This document shows positions 7,810 through 18,317 of a stretch of DNA of 64,000 nucleotides, in pieces. The position numbers were made by a program, and so were the translations under genes. The DNA lies in the NCBI RefSeq assembly GCF_011742925.1, contig NZ_WAEL01000009.1:1-64000 (forward strand). Direction: 5' to 3'. Source of the DNA: Fibrivirga algicola (GTDB taxonomy: Bacteria; Bacteroidota; Bacteroidia; Cytophagales; Spirosomataceae). The notes under the pieces were generated by a model that saw only the letters and a program-made list of their open reading frames with translations, made no database searches and was not told the DNA's origin. Within the stretch, counting starts at the first letter, position 1. Each line of letters opens with the position of its first letter.

Positions 7810-10800
7810 ATGAAAAAAGCGATACCTCGCCGAATTAGATTGATTCAGCTTATGCGTGCAACTATGCTACCCGTTCTGCTGACGGCAATCCTGGCAGGCT
7901 CTGCGCTGGCGCACAACAGCGCCGGCCAAACCCTGCTCGACCAGCCTATTACGATTAAGGCTCAAAATCAGCCTTTGCCAACCGTTTTAGCCACCATTGA
8001 ACGCGCCACCGGTTTGCGGTTTACCTACGTACCCGCTCTGGTTGAAGGGCAACAGCGCGTTTCTTTCGACGCACAGAATGAAAAACTGAATTCGGTGCTG
8101 GACCGGCTGCTACGGCCTATTCAGATCGATTACAGCCTGCGTAAGAAGTATATTATTCTGAAAAAAAGTCCGGCCATACCTGTGCAGCCGCTGAAAGTAG
8201 CACTGACAGATATTACTGAAGCACCTACAGCGGCGCTGTTGACAGGCCGGATTACATCTGATGTTGGCGAAACACTGCCGGGGGTCAGCGTGGTGCTGAA
8301 GGGAACGAGCACGGGCACGACCACAGACGTGAACGGCCGCTATTCGCTGAACGTACCCAGCGCGGGAAGCACCCTGGTGTTCTCCTACATCGGGTTCATC
8401 ACGCAGGAAATTGTGGTAGGCAGCCGCACGTCCCTTGACGTGGTGTTGCAGACCGACAACAAAACCCTTAGCGAAGTGGTGGTAGTTGGTTACGGTACCC
8501 AGCAGAAAAAAGATGTGACCAGTGCTATTGCGCAGGTAGATGGGCAGGAGATCCGCAAAAGTGCGGCGGTGTCTATTTCCAACTCGCTGGCAGGGCGCGT
8601 GCCGGGCCTGATCGTTAACCAGCGCAATGCCGAACCCGGCCGCGACGATGCTGCCATTTTTATTCGGGGCATTGGTACCACGGGCAACTCGGCCGCGCTA
8701 ATCGTGGTGGACGGCGTAGCCAACCGCGACGGCATTTCCCGGATAGACCCCAACGATATTGAAACGGTTACGGTACTGAAAGATGCATCGGCGGCGATTT
8801 ATGGAGCGCAGGCAGCCAACGGCGTAGTGCTGATCACAACCCGCCGGGGTAAGGCGGGCAAACCCGTGTTGAATTATTCGTTCAACCAGGGCTTTGTCAG
8901 CCCAACCCGTGTAATTAAAATGGCCGATGCGGCAACGTACGCCCGCAGTATCAACGACCTGAACCTCCAGGCGGGGCAGCCTGTCACGTTCAATGATACG
9001 CAGATTAGTCAATACGCGAGTGGCCAGCTGCCCAGTACCAACTGGGTGAACGAATCCTTCAAAGACTATTCGATCCAGAACCGGCACAGCCTGACCCTGA
9101 GCGGCGGAACCGACGCCGTACGGTACTTTCTGTCGGGCGGAACGGCTTACCAGAATGGGCTGCTGCGGGGCGACAACACGACCGGCTACCGGCAGTATAA
9201 CATTCGCACAAACGTAGACGCTAAAATCTCGGAGAAGTTGAACATCGGCTTCGACCTGGCGGCCCGCCGCGAGAATCGCAACTTTCTGCAACTGGACCAA
9301 AATACCGTCTTTCAGGCGGCAGTACTGGGCGATCCCACGCAACCGGCAACGGTGAACGGACTGCCTGCACGGGGTCGGTTCAACAACAACCCGCTGGCCA
9401 TTGCGCAGGGGACCGGCTACGACAAACTGGAGCGAAACGTGGTGAATGGCACGCTCAAGTATACATACAAACTGCCGGTGCCGGGCTTGTTCATCGATGG
9501 CTTCGCGGCGCTCGACTTCTTCCAAGATTTCCAGAAAATCTGGGCGCAGCCGCACACGTTCTATGAAGCCAATGCTTCTGGTACGGTAGTGCCGATCAGA
9601 GCCAGCATTACTCCTTCGTTACAGCAGACGTTTATTCGTACCCAGTCGCTTACCCTGAATTCGAAAATCAATTACGAACGTACCTTCGGCCAGCACAACG
9701 TGTCTGCGTTTGTGGCTTACGAACAGAACCAGACCCGCGCTGATAACTTTTTGGCGCGTCGCAACGGGTTCGAGTCGCCGCAGATTGACCAGCTGTTTGC
9801 GGGTAGCCAGACCAATCAGGTCACCAACGGTAGTGCTAGCCAGGGGGCCCGGCAGAACTATTTTGGCCGTGTCAGCTACGGTTATCAGGACAAGTACCTT
9901 GCGCAACTGTATTTCCGCTATGATGGCTCGCAGATTTTCCCCGAAGGAAAGCGGTTCGGCTTTTTTCCCGGCGCTTCGTTAGGCTGGCGCATTTCGGAAG
10001 AAAGCTTCCTGAAAAACAACCCGGTGGTGAGCAACCTGAAACTGCGGGCCTCGTGGGGTCAGTTGGGCAACGACCGGGTGGCGCAGTACCAGTTCCTGAA
10101 CATCTTCACCTTTGGGAATGGGTACGTTGTCAACGGGCAGGATGTGCTTGCTCTGAATCCCGGTGTGGCGGCCAACCCAAACATTACCTGGGAAAAGCAG
10201 ACCAACCTAGACATTGGTATTGAAGCCGGTTTTTTTAAAAACCGCCTGACATTCGAGGGTGACGTTTTCTACAACAAACGGACCGACATTCTGGCCGCCC
10301 GCAACGTGACGGTGCCCCAGTATACGGGTCTGACGCTGCCGTCTGAAAATATCGGCAAGGTAGATAACCGAGGCTTCGATGCACAACTCACCTACCGGAC
10401 CTCATGGAAAGGAGCCCGGTTCAACATCAGCGGTAACGTAACCTACGCCCGCAACAAAGTGGTGTTCATCGACGAAGGCAATGTGTTCCGGGAGTCGTAC
10501 CAGAAACTGGAAGGGCAACCGGTGGGGTCACTGCTGGTCTACGACGTGCTGGGCATTTACCAGACGTCAGACCAACTGACCACGATTCCGGGTCTGGCCG
10601 GTAGCCGCGTTGGCGACCTGATCTACCGTGACGTCAATGGCGACGGGGTGGTGAACAGCGACGACCGTATCCGGCTCGACCGCAACGCCACGCCGCAGTT
10701 ACAGTACGGCTTGAATCTGGGTGCCGAGTTCAAAGGGTTCGACCTGACGGCCTTGTTCCAGGGCCAGGCGCAGGCGGTTCAGGAGATCACGTACAACTTT

Positions 10801-11148
10801 TCGCTGGGCAGCAATGGTCCCGATTATTTCCTGGCCAACGCCTGGACGCCCACCAACACCGGAGCATCGCTTCCCCGTATTGGCCGTAGCAAACAGACCA
10901 ATAATCTCTGGGTACGTGACGTATCGTTTGTGCGGCTGAAAAACGTAGAACTGGGATATACACTGCCCCGGCCTCTGCTGAGCAGGCTGGGCGTACAGAC
11001 GCTCCGGTTCTACGTGAACGGCTACAACCTACTAACCTTCGACAGCCTGAAGAAAGATGGCCTGCCTGATCCTGAAAACGTCAATATTCAGGGCTGGCAG
11101 TACCCACACACCAAGAGTATCAACTTCGGCGTAAACCTAACGTTTTAA
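7810..11148 (+). CDS. susC: SusC/RagA TonB-dependent transporter with STN signalling domain
   Basis: 1112 residues from ATG 7810, which gives a clean signal peptide ending near ALAHNSAGQ; the longer frame from 7744 has an unlikely leader. Domains in order: STN about 42-115 (ITIKAQNQPLPTVLATIERATGL), carboxypeptidase-like domain about 140-220 (GVSVVLKGTSTGTTTDVNGRY), TonB-box region EVVVVGYGTQQK, plug about 230-350, then a 22-strand barrel ending in a C-terminal Phe (INFGVNLTF). It takes up oligosaccharides across the outer membrane. The STN domain marks it as a transducer that can signal to the FecR protein encoded just upstream. SusD follows after 12 bases, so the two are co-transcribed. Confidence 0.96.
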   Translation: MKKAIPRRIRLIQLMRATMLPVLLTAILAGSALAHNSAGQTLLDQPITIKAQNQPLPTVLATIERATGLRFTYVPALVEGQQRVSFDAQNEKLNSVLDRLLRPIQIDYSLRKKYIILKKSPAIPVQPLKVALTDITEAPTAALLTGRITSDVGETLPGVSVVLKGTSTGTTTDVNGRYSLNVPSAGSTLVFSYIGFITQEIVVGSRTSLDVVLQTDNKTLSEVVVVGYGTQQKKDVTSAIAQVDGQEIRKSAAVSISNSLAGRVPGLIVNQRNAEPGRDDAAIFIRGIGTTGNSAALIVVDGVANRDGISRIDPNDIETVTVLKDASAAIYGAQAANGVVLITTRRGKAGKPVLNYSFNQGFVSPTRVIKMADAATYARSINDLNLQAGQPVTFNDTQISQYASGQLPSTNWVNESFKDYSIQNRHSLTLSGGTDAVRYFLSGGTAYQNGLLRGDNTTGYRQYNIRTNVDAKISEKLNIGFDLAARRENRNFLQLDQNTVFQAAVLGDPTQPATVNGLPARGRFNNNPLAIAQGTGYDKLERNVVNGTLKYTYKLPVPGLFIDGFAALDFFQDFQKIWAQPHTFYEANASGTVVPIRASITPSLQQTFIRTQSLTLNSKINYERTFGQHNVSAFVAYEQNQTRADNFLARRNGFESPQIDQLFAGSQTNQVTNGSASQGARQNYFGRVSYGYQDKYLAQLYFRYDGSQIFPEGKRFGFFPGASLGWRISEESFLKNNPVVSNLKLRASWGQLGNDRVAQYQFLNIFTFGNGYVVNGQDVLALNPGVAANPNITWEKQTNLDIGIEAGFFKNRLTFEGDVFYNKRTDILAARNVTVPQYTGLTLPSENIGKVDNRGFDAQLTYRTSWKGARFNISGNVTYARNKVVFIDEGNVFRESYQKLEGQPVGSLLVYDVLGIYQTSDQLTTIPGLAGSRVGDLIYRDVNGDGVVNSDDRIRLDRNATPQLQYGLNLGAEFKGFDLTALFQGQAQAVQEITYNFSLGSNGPDYFLANAWTPTNTGASLPRIGRSKQTNNLWVRDVSFVRLKNVELGYTLPRPLLSRLGVQTLRFYVNGYNLLTFDSLKKDGLPDPENVNIQGWQYPHTKSINFGVNLTF

Positions 11149-11160
11149 TTCGTCTTTCAC

Positions 11161-12858
11161 ATGAAACGTAACTATTTGATATACATAGGCTTGATTGCCG
11201 CTGCTTCGGTAGGCATCTCCGCCTGTTCACAAGCCATTCTTGACCTGAAACCGCTGGATTCATACAGCGAAGTCGACGTTTTTTCAGACCAGGCTCTATT
11301 GACTGATTTTGTCAACGGAACCTACCGGGGCATGCGCCAGCCCTTCGACGATGAGAATTCATTGCTCGATGGCCTGACCGATAATGCCTACAACCAGCAC
11401 GGCAGCGCGGCGAGCGTCAATGCCTATAACCGGGGTGAAATTCTTCGCGACAATGGTGAAGGCGTCACGCGTAACCTGTGGGCCAACGCTTATAGCAACA
11501 TCCGGCGGGTGAACCTATTCCTGGAAAAAACAACTGGTTCAACCGCCATTCCGGCTACGGCACTGACGCAGCTAACGGGCGAAATGCAGTTTTTGCGGGC
11601 TTACCTCTATGCCGACCTGATGCGCTGGTACGGGGGTGTTCCCCTGATTACTAATACGTTTGTCTTGGGCGAGGGCAACACCGATGTAGCCCGCAACACG
11701 GCCGATGAGATTGCCGCCTTTGTGGTAAAGGAGTGCGACGAGGCGATGGCGAAACTGGGCTCAGCGCCAGCCGTAGCCCGGGGCCGCGCCACCAAAGAAG
11801 CGGCAATGGCCCTGAAAGCCCGCACCCTGCTATACGCTGCCAGCCCCCTGTTCAACACGGGTAACGACCAGAGCCGTTGGACCACCGCCCGCGATGCCAA
11901 CAAGGCGGTGATGGACCTGACCACGTTCCCGCTGATCACGTCGGCGGCGCAGTACAGCCAGATTTTTAACGGACGCAGCACGGCGGAAATCATCTTCGCC
12001 CGCAATTTCACACCCAACAATGCGCATGGAAATGGTTCGTGGGGCGTTAACCTCTGGCTTTATTCAAACGGGTTAGGTGGCTGGAGCAATACCACGCCCA
12101 CACAGAACCTGGTAGATAGCTACGAGATGACCAATGGTAAACCCATTACTGACCCAACGTCGGGCTACAATAACCAGACGCCCTACGTGAATCGCGATCC
12201 ACGCCTAGCCAGTTCAGTGCTGTATGAAGGAGCGACCATCGTTGACCCCACGCGGGGCACCACCCGCGCCATGCAGTACTTCCGCGATAAAGCAGAGCCC
12301 AACAACACGGCCAAGGCGGGTCTTGATTCACGCAATGGCCCTTCGGCGGCCAACGCCTCACGGACGGGGTACAACTGGCGCAAGTTTCTGGACGAAGGCA
12401 AGCGCGCCGATGCCAGCGGCGATCAGGAAAACACCAGCCCCTGGATTTACTTCCGCCGGACTGAGTTTTACCTGAACTACGCCGAAGCACAGCTCGCCCT
12501 GGGTAACGAAGCCGAAGCACGAACGGCCATCAACGCAGTACGGGCGCGGGTGGGCATGCCTGCTATCACCGAAACGGGCGCGGCCCTGGTGCAGCGTTAC
12601 CGCAATGAACGTCGGGTAGAACTGGTGCTGGAAGATCACCGGTTCTTCGATATTCGCCGGTGGAAAATCGGGCCGGAAGCATTCAACAAACCGGCGACAG
12701 GCGTTGATGTATACCGCAATGGCACCACCACGGAATATATATACAACTACACGGCCGACAATTCACGCAAATGGGATGACAAGATGTATTTCTTGCCCAT
12801 TCCGTATACCGAGATTCAGCGCAGCAACGGTAAGCTGACCCAGAATCCAGGTTATTAG
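11161..12858 (+). CDS. susD: SusD/RagB outer-membrane glycan-binding lipoprotein
   Basis: 565 residues. The lipoprotein signal peptide ends in the lipobox GISAC (Cys22). The N-terminal SusD-like domain includes NLWANAYSNIRRVNLFLE and MQFLRAYLYADLMRWYGGVPL. The C-terminal RagB/SusD domain has YLNYAEAQLALGN, RNERRVELVLEDHRFFDIRRW and the usual YLLPIP-like end (YFLPIPYTEIQRS). It is surface exposed, caps the SusC barrel and binds the incoming glycan. It lies 12 bases after susC and is followed at once by an intrinsic terminator, so the SusC/D pair forms its own transcript end. Confidence 0.96.
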   Translation: MKRNYLIYIGLIAAASVGISACSQAILDLKPLDSYSEVDVFSDQALLTDFVNGTYRGMRQPFDDENSLLDGLTDNAYNQHGSAASVNAYNRGEILRDNGEGVTRNLWANAYSNIRRVNLFLEKTTGSTAIPATALTQLTGEMQFLRAYLYADLMRWYGGVPLITNTFVLGEGNTDVARNTADEIAAFVVKECDEAMAKLGSAPAVARGRATKEAAMALKARTLLYAASPLFNTGNDQSRWTTARDANKAVMDLTTFPLITSAAQYSQIFNGRSTAEIIFARNFTPNNAHGNGSWGVNLWLYSNGLGGWSNTTPTQNLVDSYEMTNGKPITDPTSGYNNQTPYVNRDPRLASSVLYEGATIVDPTRGTTRAMQYFRDKAEPNNTAKAGLDSRNGPSAANASRTGYNWRKFLDEGKRADASGDQENTSPWIYFRRTEFYLNYAEAQLALGNEAEARTAINAVRARVGMPAITETGAALVQRYRNERRVELVLEDHRFFDIRRWKIGPEAFNKPATGVDVYRNGTTTEYIYNYTADNSRKWDDKMYFLPIPYTEIQRSNGKLTQNPGY

Positions 12859-12871
12859 ACTAAGATTGTTC

Positions 12872-12912
12872 AACGCCCCAGCTCAGCTTACCGGTCAGGC
12901 TGGGGCGTTTTT
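12872..12912 (+). terminator. Rho-independent terminator after susD
   Basis: Stem AACGCCCCAGC (12872-12882) with GCTGGGGCGTT (12899-12909), loop 16 nt, followed by T residues to 12912. It separates highly expressed susCD from the enzyme genes downstream; partial read-through would give graded expression. Confidence 0.85.
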
Positions 12913-12951
12913 ATGTGCAACTAATTACAAATACCTCAACAGTAGCCCATT

Positions 12952-15900
12952 ATGCATCAATGGAGTACCCGTTTGCTGGTCGCAGGAAGTTTGCTGTTGT
13001 TCCAGCGGTGTTCAGCGCCAACACAGTTCAGCGAAATGGACGCTGACAAAACGGGTTTGCACTTCACTAACCAGATCACCGAAACCGAGCAGAACAACAT
13101 CATGACCTACGAATACCTCTACAACGGGGGAGGCGTAGCGACGGGTGATGTGAACAACGACGGTAAACCCGACGTGTACCTGTCGGGCAATACCGTGCCT
13201 AACAAACTGTTTCTGAACCAGTCTGAGCCAGGTACATGGTCGTTTACCGATGTCACCGCTGCATCAGGTACGTCCGGACGATCGGGCTGGAAAACCGGCG
13301 TGACCATGGCCGATGTCAACGGAGATGGCTGGCTCGATATATACGTATGCTACTCGGGTAATGCCGACGGCGAACGGCTCGATAAACCGGTGATCCGGGA
13401 TCATCCCCAACGCGCCAACCAACTTTTCATCAACAACGGCGGCTCTCCCGGAGGAACGCCCACCTTTACCGAACGAGCCAGGGAATACGGACTGGACGCC
13501 ATCGGCACGTTTTCGACACAATCGTATTTTCTGGATTACGACCGCGACGGTGATCTGGACATGTTTTTGCTCAACCACGCCAACATGTTCTATTCGTCGC
13601 TGTTCAACGTAAAAAAACTGCGCAACCTGCGCCATCCTTACTTCGGCAACAAGCTGTTTCGCAACGATAATAACCGGTTCGTGGAAGTCAGTGAGGGGTC
13701 GGGTATTCACGGGAGCGGGATCAATTTTGGCCTGAGCGCGGCTATCAGCGACCTGAACGCCGATGGCTGGCCCGACATTTACGTCACCAACGATTACGAT
13801 GAGCAGGATTTCTGCTACGTTAACAACCAGGACGGTACGTTTCGGGAAGTGTCGCACACGGTTTTTGGCCACCTCTCGAAATACGGGATGGGGTCTGATG
13901 TAGCCGATATAAACAATGATGGGCTGCCCGATCTGATGGTGGTAGATATGCTTCCGGAGGATAACCACCGGCAGAAATTGCTGAAAGGCCCCGATGAATA
14001 CGATAAATACGCGCTGGCCGTGGATAGCGGGTATCACCACCAGTATATGCGGAATACGTTGCAGATCAACCAGGGATTTGCGCCCGACAGCCTGCCTCGT
14101 TTCAGTGAAATTGGCCAGTTAGCGGGCATTTCCAACACCGATTGGAGTTGGTCGCCCCTGTTCGCTGATTTCGACAACGACGGCCTGAAAGACTTGTTGA
14201 TTACCAACGGCTACCTGAAAGATTACACCAATCAGGACTTCATCAAGTACACGGTTGGCGACGCCATGAATGCCGCCCGCGCCATAGGTCAAACCGCCGA
14301 TCCGCTTCCGCTGATTGCCCAGATGTCGAGCACTAAACTCAGCAAATACGCTTTCAGGAACACAGACGGCACCCACTTCACCAATGTCACGGAGGCCTGG
14401 GGGCTGAGCCGTAAAGCCGTGTCGAACGCCTCTGCCTACGCCGATTTTGATAATGACGGCGACCTGGATCTGATCGTCAATAACCTCAATGAGGAAGTAA
14501 CCCTGCTGCAAAATCACCAGAATGAGATTCAGCAGAATAAATACCTGAAACTTAAACTCGTTGGCGCTGGCAAAAACACGCTGGGGATTGGTGCCAACAT
14601 TCAACTGGTGCTCGACTCCACGACGATCTACCAGGAAGCTAATTTTAGCCGGGGGTACCAATCCTCGGTCGAACCGATCCTGACCATCGGCCTTGGTAAA
14701 GCGCCGGTTGTTCGGGAGGTGCGGGTACGTTGGGCAAACGACCAGGTATCAGTGCTGCGTAACGTGAAGCCCAATCAGCTACTGGTAGTAGAGCAGGCCA
14801 AAGCGGGTTCCGCCCAGCCAGCCGCCCGCACCGTACCGCAACCGCTGATGCAGGACGTAAGCGGGGAAGCGGGCATTGATTTCCGGCACGTAGAGAACAA
14901 TTTCGTCGACTTCAAAACCCAGCAACTACTCCCATATCAACTGTCGAGGTTGGGGGGCAAACTGGCCGTGGCTGACGTAAACCGGGATGGCAACGACGAC
15001 GTCTTTTTTGGCGGGGCCGCTGGTCAATCGGGGCAACTGTACCTAGGGCAGGATAACGGCACGTTCGTTAAAACGGTTGAGCAGGGGTGGGAAGCTGACG
15101 GCCAGGCCGAAGACGCAGGGGCTCTTTTTTTTGACGCCGACCGTGATGGCGACGCTGATCTGTACGTCGTCAGCGGAGGCAACGAGTTTGTGGCTGGCGA
15201 CCCGTATTATCAGGATCGGTTGTACCTGAACGACGGCCGGGGAAAATTCAGCAAAGCATCGGAAGGGACGATCCCCTACGAGACAACGAGCGGTAGCTGC
15301 GTGAAAGCCGCTGATTTTGACCACGACGGCGATCTGGACCTGTTTGTGGGTGGTCGACTGGCCGCGCAGGCGTACCCACGTGTACCCAAAAGCTTTATCC
15401 TGCGCAATGATTCCGATGCCAAAACGGTCCGATTTACCGACGTAACCGCCACTGTCAGCGAGGCGATCAGCGGTGTTGGCATGGTTACCGACGCTTCCTG
15501 GACCGACCTTGACCGCGACGGCTGGCCTGAACTGCTGGTCGTTGGCGAGTGGATGCCCGTTCGGGTGTTTCATAACGACCGGGGGAAGCTGCAGGAGCAG
15601 ACCGATCAATTGGGGCTGGCCGATAGCCAGGGCTGGTGGTGCCGCATTACACCGGCCGACGTAGATGGCGACGGTGATATGGATTTTCTGCTGGGGAACG
15701 CGGGCAAAAACATGCAATTCCAGGCGTCGGTCGACGAACCCGTTATGTGCCACGCGGCCGATATTGATCAGGACGGGAAAGTAGATGCTGTCATGAGTTA
15801 TTATGTGCAGGGCAAAGCGTATCCCCTGCCAACCCGCGACGAGATGCTGGGACAGGTGAATAGTCTTCGTCGGCAATTCATCAAGTATGCCGATTATGCC

Positions 15901-16344
15901 GACGCGACCGTGAAAGATATCATGGGTGCGCAGTTTGCCCGAGCGCAGGAGTTGCGGGCCAACACACTCGAATCGGCCTGGCTCGAAAACACAGGTACGT
16001 CCTCCTTTCAGCTCAAACCCCTGCCCGACGCGGCGCAGGTGTCGATGGTCAACGGCTTCCTGTACGATGATTTTGACGGCGACGGGCAGCGGGAAGTGCT
16101 GGCAGCGGGCAACTTTTATCCCTACAAAGTGCTGTTGGGCCGAAGCGATGCCGCGAAGGGTGTACTGCTCAAATTTGGGCAGGGGGCCGTCAAACCGTAT
16201 AAACGAACCACGCCGCTGTGGCTGACTGGCGACATTCGGGATATAGCGCTCCTGCACTTCAGGCAGGCACCTAACCGTCTGATTGTGTCGCGCAACAATG
16301 ACAAGCCGGGCGTTTTTTCACTTAACGCCACGTCTACTCAATAG
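12952..16344 (+). CDS. FG-GAP/VCBS repeat protein with ASPIC/UnbV domain
   Basis: 1130 residues. The N-terminus is hydrophobic with LLLFQRCSAP, suggesting a lipoprotein signal. Many calcium-binding FG-GAP/VCBS motifs of the DxNxDGxxD type are seen, for example DVNNDGKPDVYL, DVNGDGWLDIYV, DYDRDGDLDMFLL and DVDGDGDMDFLL. They are spread over the whole length as beta-propeller blades. An ASPIC/UnbV segment lies in the middle at about residues 530-620 (KLVGAGKNTLGIGANIQL, VEPILTIGLGKA, VRVRWANDQ). Proteins of this kind are common beside SusC/D in Bacteroidota. They are outer-membrane or exported; their biochemical role is not established, and a glycan-binding or scaffold role is only an inference. 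It lies between susD and the glycosidase genes. Confidence 0.9.
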   Translation: MHQWSTRLLVAGSLLLFQRCSAPTQFSEMDADKTGLHFTNQITETEQNNIMTYEYLYNGGGVATGDVNNDGKPDVYLSGNTVPNKLFLNQSEPGTWSFTDVTAASGTSGRSGWKTGVTMADVNGDGWLDIYVCYSGNADGERLDKPVIRDHPQRANQLFINNGGSPGGTPTFTERAREYGLDAIGTFSTQSYFLDYDRDGDLDMFLLNHANMFYSSLFNVKKLRNLRHPYFGNKLFRNDNNRFVEVSEGSGIHGSGINFGLSAAISDLNADGWPDIYVTNDYDEQDFCYVNNQDGTFREVSHTVFGHLSKYGMGSDVADINNDGLPDLMVVDMLPEDNHRQKLLKGPDEYDKYALAVDSGYHHQYMRNTLQINQGFAPDSLPRFSEIGQLAGISNTDWSWSPLFADFDNDGLKDLLITNGYLKDYTNQDFIKYTVGDAMNAARAIGQTADPLPLIAQMSSTKLSKYAFRNTDGTHFTNVTEAWGLSRKAVSNASAYADFDNDGDLDLIVNNLNEEVTLLQNHQNEIQQNKYLKLKLVGAGKNTLGIGANIQLVLDSTTIYQEANFSRGYQSSVEPILTIGLGKAPVVREVRVRWANDQVSVLRNVKPNQLLVVEQAKAGSAQPAARTVPQPLMQDVSGEAGIDFRHVENNFVDFKTQQLLPYQLSRLGGKLAVADVNRDGNDDVFFGGAAGQSGQLYLGQDNGTFVKTVEQGWEADGQAEDAGALFFDADRDGDADLYVVSGGNEFVAGDPYYQDRLYLNDGRGKFSKASEGTIPYETTSGSCVKAADFDHDGDLDLFVGGRLAAQAYPRVPKSFILRNDSDAKTVRFTDVTATVSEAISGVGMVTDASWTDLDRDGWPELLVVGEWMPVRVFHNDRGKLQEQTDQLGLADSQGWWCRITPADVDGDGDMDFLLGNAGKNMQFQASVDEPVMCHAADIDQDGKVDAVMSYYVQGKAYPLPTRDEMLGQVNSLRRQFIKYADYADATVKDIMGAQFARAQELRANTLESAWLENTGTSSFQLKPLPDAAQVSMVNGFLYDDFDGDGQREVLAAGNFYPYKVLLGRSDAAKGVLLKFGQGAVKPYKRTTPLWLTGDIRDIALLHFRQAPNRLIVSRNNDKPGVFSLNATSTQ

Positions 16345-16382
16345 TAAGTGTATCTGATTATCAACGACTCACGTCTCTTTTC

Positions 16383-18251
16383 ATGCCTATCCGTTTTTTA
16401 GTAGCCTTCTGCATCAGCTTGTTTCTGCTGGTTACGAGCGAGGCTGTTGCCCAGAAACCGCACTCTTTCACCATCGCCGACGGGCAGTTCCTCTATGATG
16501 GGCAACCCGTCCAGATTCATTCCGGCGAAATGCACTATGCCCGTGTTCCGCAACCTTACTGGCGGCATCGGCTCAAAATGCTTAAGGCGATGGGACTCAA
16601 CACGGTGGCTACCTACGTGTTCTGGAATTACCACAACCCGGCACCCGGCGTCTGGAACTTCAAAACCGACAACCACAACCTGGCCGAGTTTGTCAAAACG
16701 GCGCAGCAGGAAGGCTTATTCGTCATTTTGCGGCCGGGTCCTTACGCCTGCGCCGAGTGGGAATTTGGCGGCTATCCGTGGTGGTTGCAGCAGAATAAAG
16801 ACCTGGTTATCCGCACCAATAACCAGCCGTTTCTCGATTCGTGCCGCGTGTATATCAACAAGCTGGCCGAGCAGGTAAAACCGCTTCAGGTAGGTCGGGG
16901 CGGACCGGTTATTCTGGTGCAGGCCGAAAATGAATTTGGCTCGTACGTATCACAGCGTAAAGACATTCCCCTCGATGAGCACCGCCGCTACAACCTGGCT
17001 ATCCAGCAGATGCTAACCGATGCGGGTCTAACGGGGCCATTTTTCACGTCTGACGGTACCGGTCTGTTTAAGGGCGGGTCGCTGCCGGGCGTGTTGCCAA
17101 CGGCCAATGGCGAAGGGAACATGGCCAATCTGACAAAGGCCGTCAACGCCTATCACGATGGGAAGGGGCCGTATATGGTGGCTGAATTCTACCCCGGCTG
17201 GCTCGATCACTGGGCTGAGCCGTTTACGAAGATAAGCGCTGAGTCGATTGCCAAACAGACGGAGACGTACCTGAAAAATGGCGTTCACTTCAACCTGTAT
17301 ATGGCCCACGGCGGCACCAACTTCGGCTTCACGGCTGGAGCCAACTACAACGACGAACACGACATTCAGCCCGACATTACCAGTTACGACTACGACGCCC
17401 CCCTGAGCGAAGCAGGCTGGGTAACCCCCAAGTACACGGCCATTCGGGACCTGCTGAAAAAATACGCCACGTATCCCATTCCCGACGTACCTGCCAGATT
17501 GCCCGTCATTACGTTACCGCCCATCACCCTCACCAAAACGGTCGATCTGGCTGAGCTGAAGAAAACGCTGAAGCCTGTGAGCAACGATACGCCGCTATCG
17601 TTTGAAGACCTACAACAGGGAAGCGGCTACGTGCTATACAGCAAGCGGTTTACACAGCCCACGCAGGGAACCATGAAGGTGACGGGCCTGCGTGATTTTG
17701 CAACAGTGTATGTAAACGGCAAAAAAGTAGGTGAGCTCAATCGGATCGAGAAACAGTATGAACTTACCGTCGATATTCCGTTTAATGGCACTCTCGAACT
17801 GCTGGTCGAGAACATGGGGCGGATCAACTACGGAGCCAAAATAAACCAGAATACCAAAGGCATTATTTCGCCCATCCTGATTGATGATCAGGAAATAACC
17901 GGCGACTGGCTCATGTACCGCTTGCCCCTTACCAACGTACCTGACTTGAGCAAATACGCCGGTCAGCCCGCCAAAGTCAACCGCCCAACGTTTTATGCCG
18001 CAACGTTCAATGTAAAGCAGGCGGGCGATACGTTTCTGGATATGCAGGGTTGGGGCAAAGGCATCGTGTATGTGAATGGTCACCACCTGGGTCGTTTCTG
18101 GAACGTGGGGCCACAGCAAACGCTTTATGTGCCCGGTTGCTGGCTCAAATCGGGAGCCAACACTATTTTAGTGTTCGATCAGCAGAATAAATCCGTACAG
18201 AAAAGCCTTAAGACCGTTGCTACGCCGGTGCTTGATCAGCAAACGGACTAA
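16383..18251 (+). CDS. GH35 beta-galactosidase
   Basis: 622 residues with a signal peptide (LVTSEAVAQ). The N-terminal TIM barrel carries the family signature RPGPYACAEWEFGGYPWWL. The acid/base Glu184 is in QAENEFGSY and the nucleophile Glu268 is in VAEFYPGW. C-terminal jelly-roll domains contain VYVNGKKVGE and IVYVNGHHLGRFWNVGPQQTLYVP. GH35 enzymes release terminal beta-linked galactose, mostly beta-1,3 or beta-1,4. It starts 38 bases after the FG-GAP gene and is followed after 66 bases by the fucosidase gene. A small TTCCCG/CGGGAA hairpin lies in that gap at 18263-18282. Confidence 0.95.
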   Translation: MPIRFLVAFCISLFLLVTSEAVAQKPHSFTIADGQFLYDGQPVQIHSGEMHYARVPQPYWRHRLKMLKAMGLNTVATYVFWNYHNPAPGVWNFKTDNHNLAEFVKTAQQEGLFVILRPGPYACAEWEFGGYPWWLQQNKDLVIRTNNQPFLDSCRVYINKLAEQVKPLQVGRGGPVILVQAENEFGSYVSQRKDIPLDEHRRYNLAIQQMLTDAGLTGPFFTSDGTGLFKGGSLPGVLPTANGEGNMANLTKAVNAYHDGKGPYMVAEFYPGWLDHWAEPFTKISAESIAKQTETYLKNGVHFNLYMAHGGTNFGFTAGANYNDEHDIQPDITSYDYDAPLSEAGWVTPKYTAIRDLLKKYATYPIPDVPARLPVITLPPITLTKTVDLAELKKTLKPVSNDTPLSFEDLQQGSGYVLYSKRFTQPTQGTMKVTGLRDFATVYVNGKKVGELNRIEKQYELTVDIPFNGTLELLVENMGRINYGAKINQNTKGIISPILIDDQEITGDWLMYRLPLTNVPDLSKYAGQPAKVNRPTFYAATFNVKQAGDTFLDMQGWGKGIVYVNGHHLGRFWNVGPQQTLYVPGCWLKSGANTILVFDQQNKSVQKSLKTVATPVLDQQTD

Positions 18252-18317
18252 CGCACTACCCATTCCCGGTTCGCTTCGGGAACACATAAATCTCATCAGT
18301 CACTTATCAGCCTTGTT

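Noticed and set aside
8698..9555. 285-codon minus-strand open frame inside susC
   Set aside because: It lies wholly antisense to a conserved barrel and its translation has no family character; such frames arise from the codon use of the sense gene.
15043..16257. 404-codon minus-strand open frame inside the FG-GAP gene
   Set aside because: Antisense to repeats coding Asp/Gly-rich loops, which give long open antisense frames; no signal, motif or promoter.
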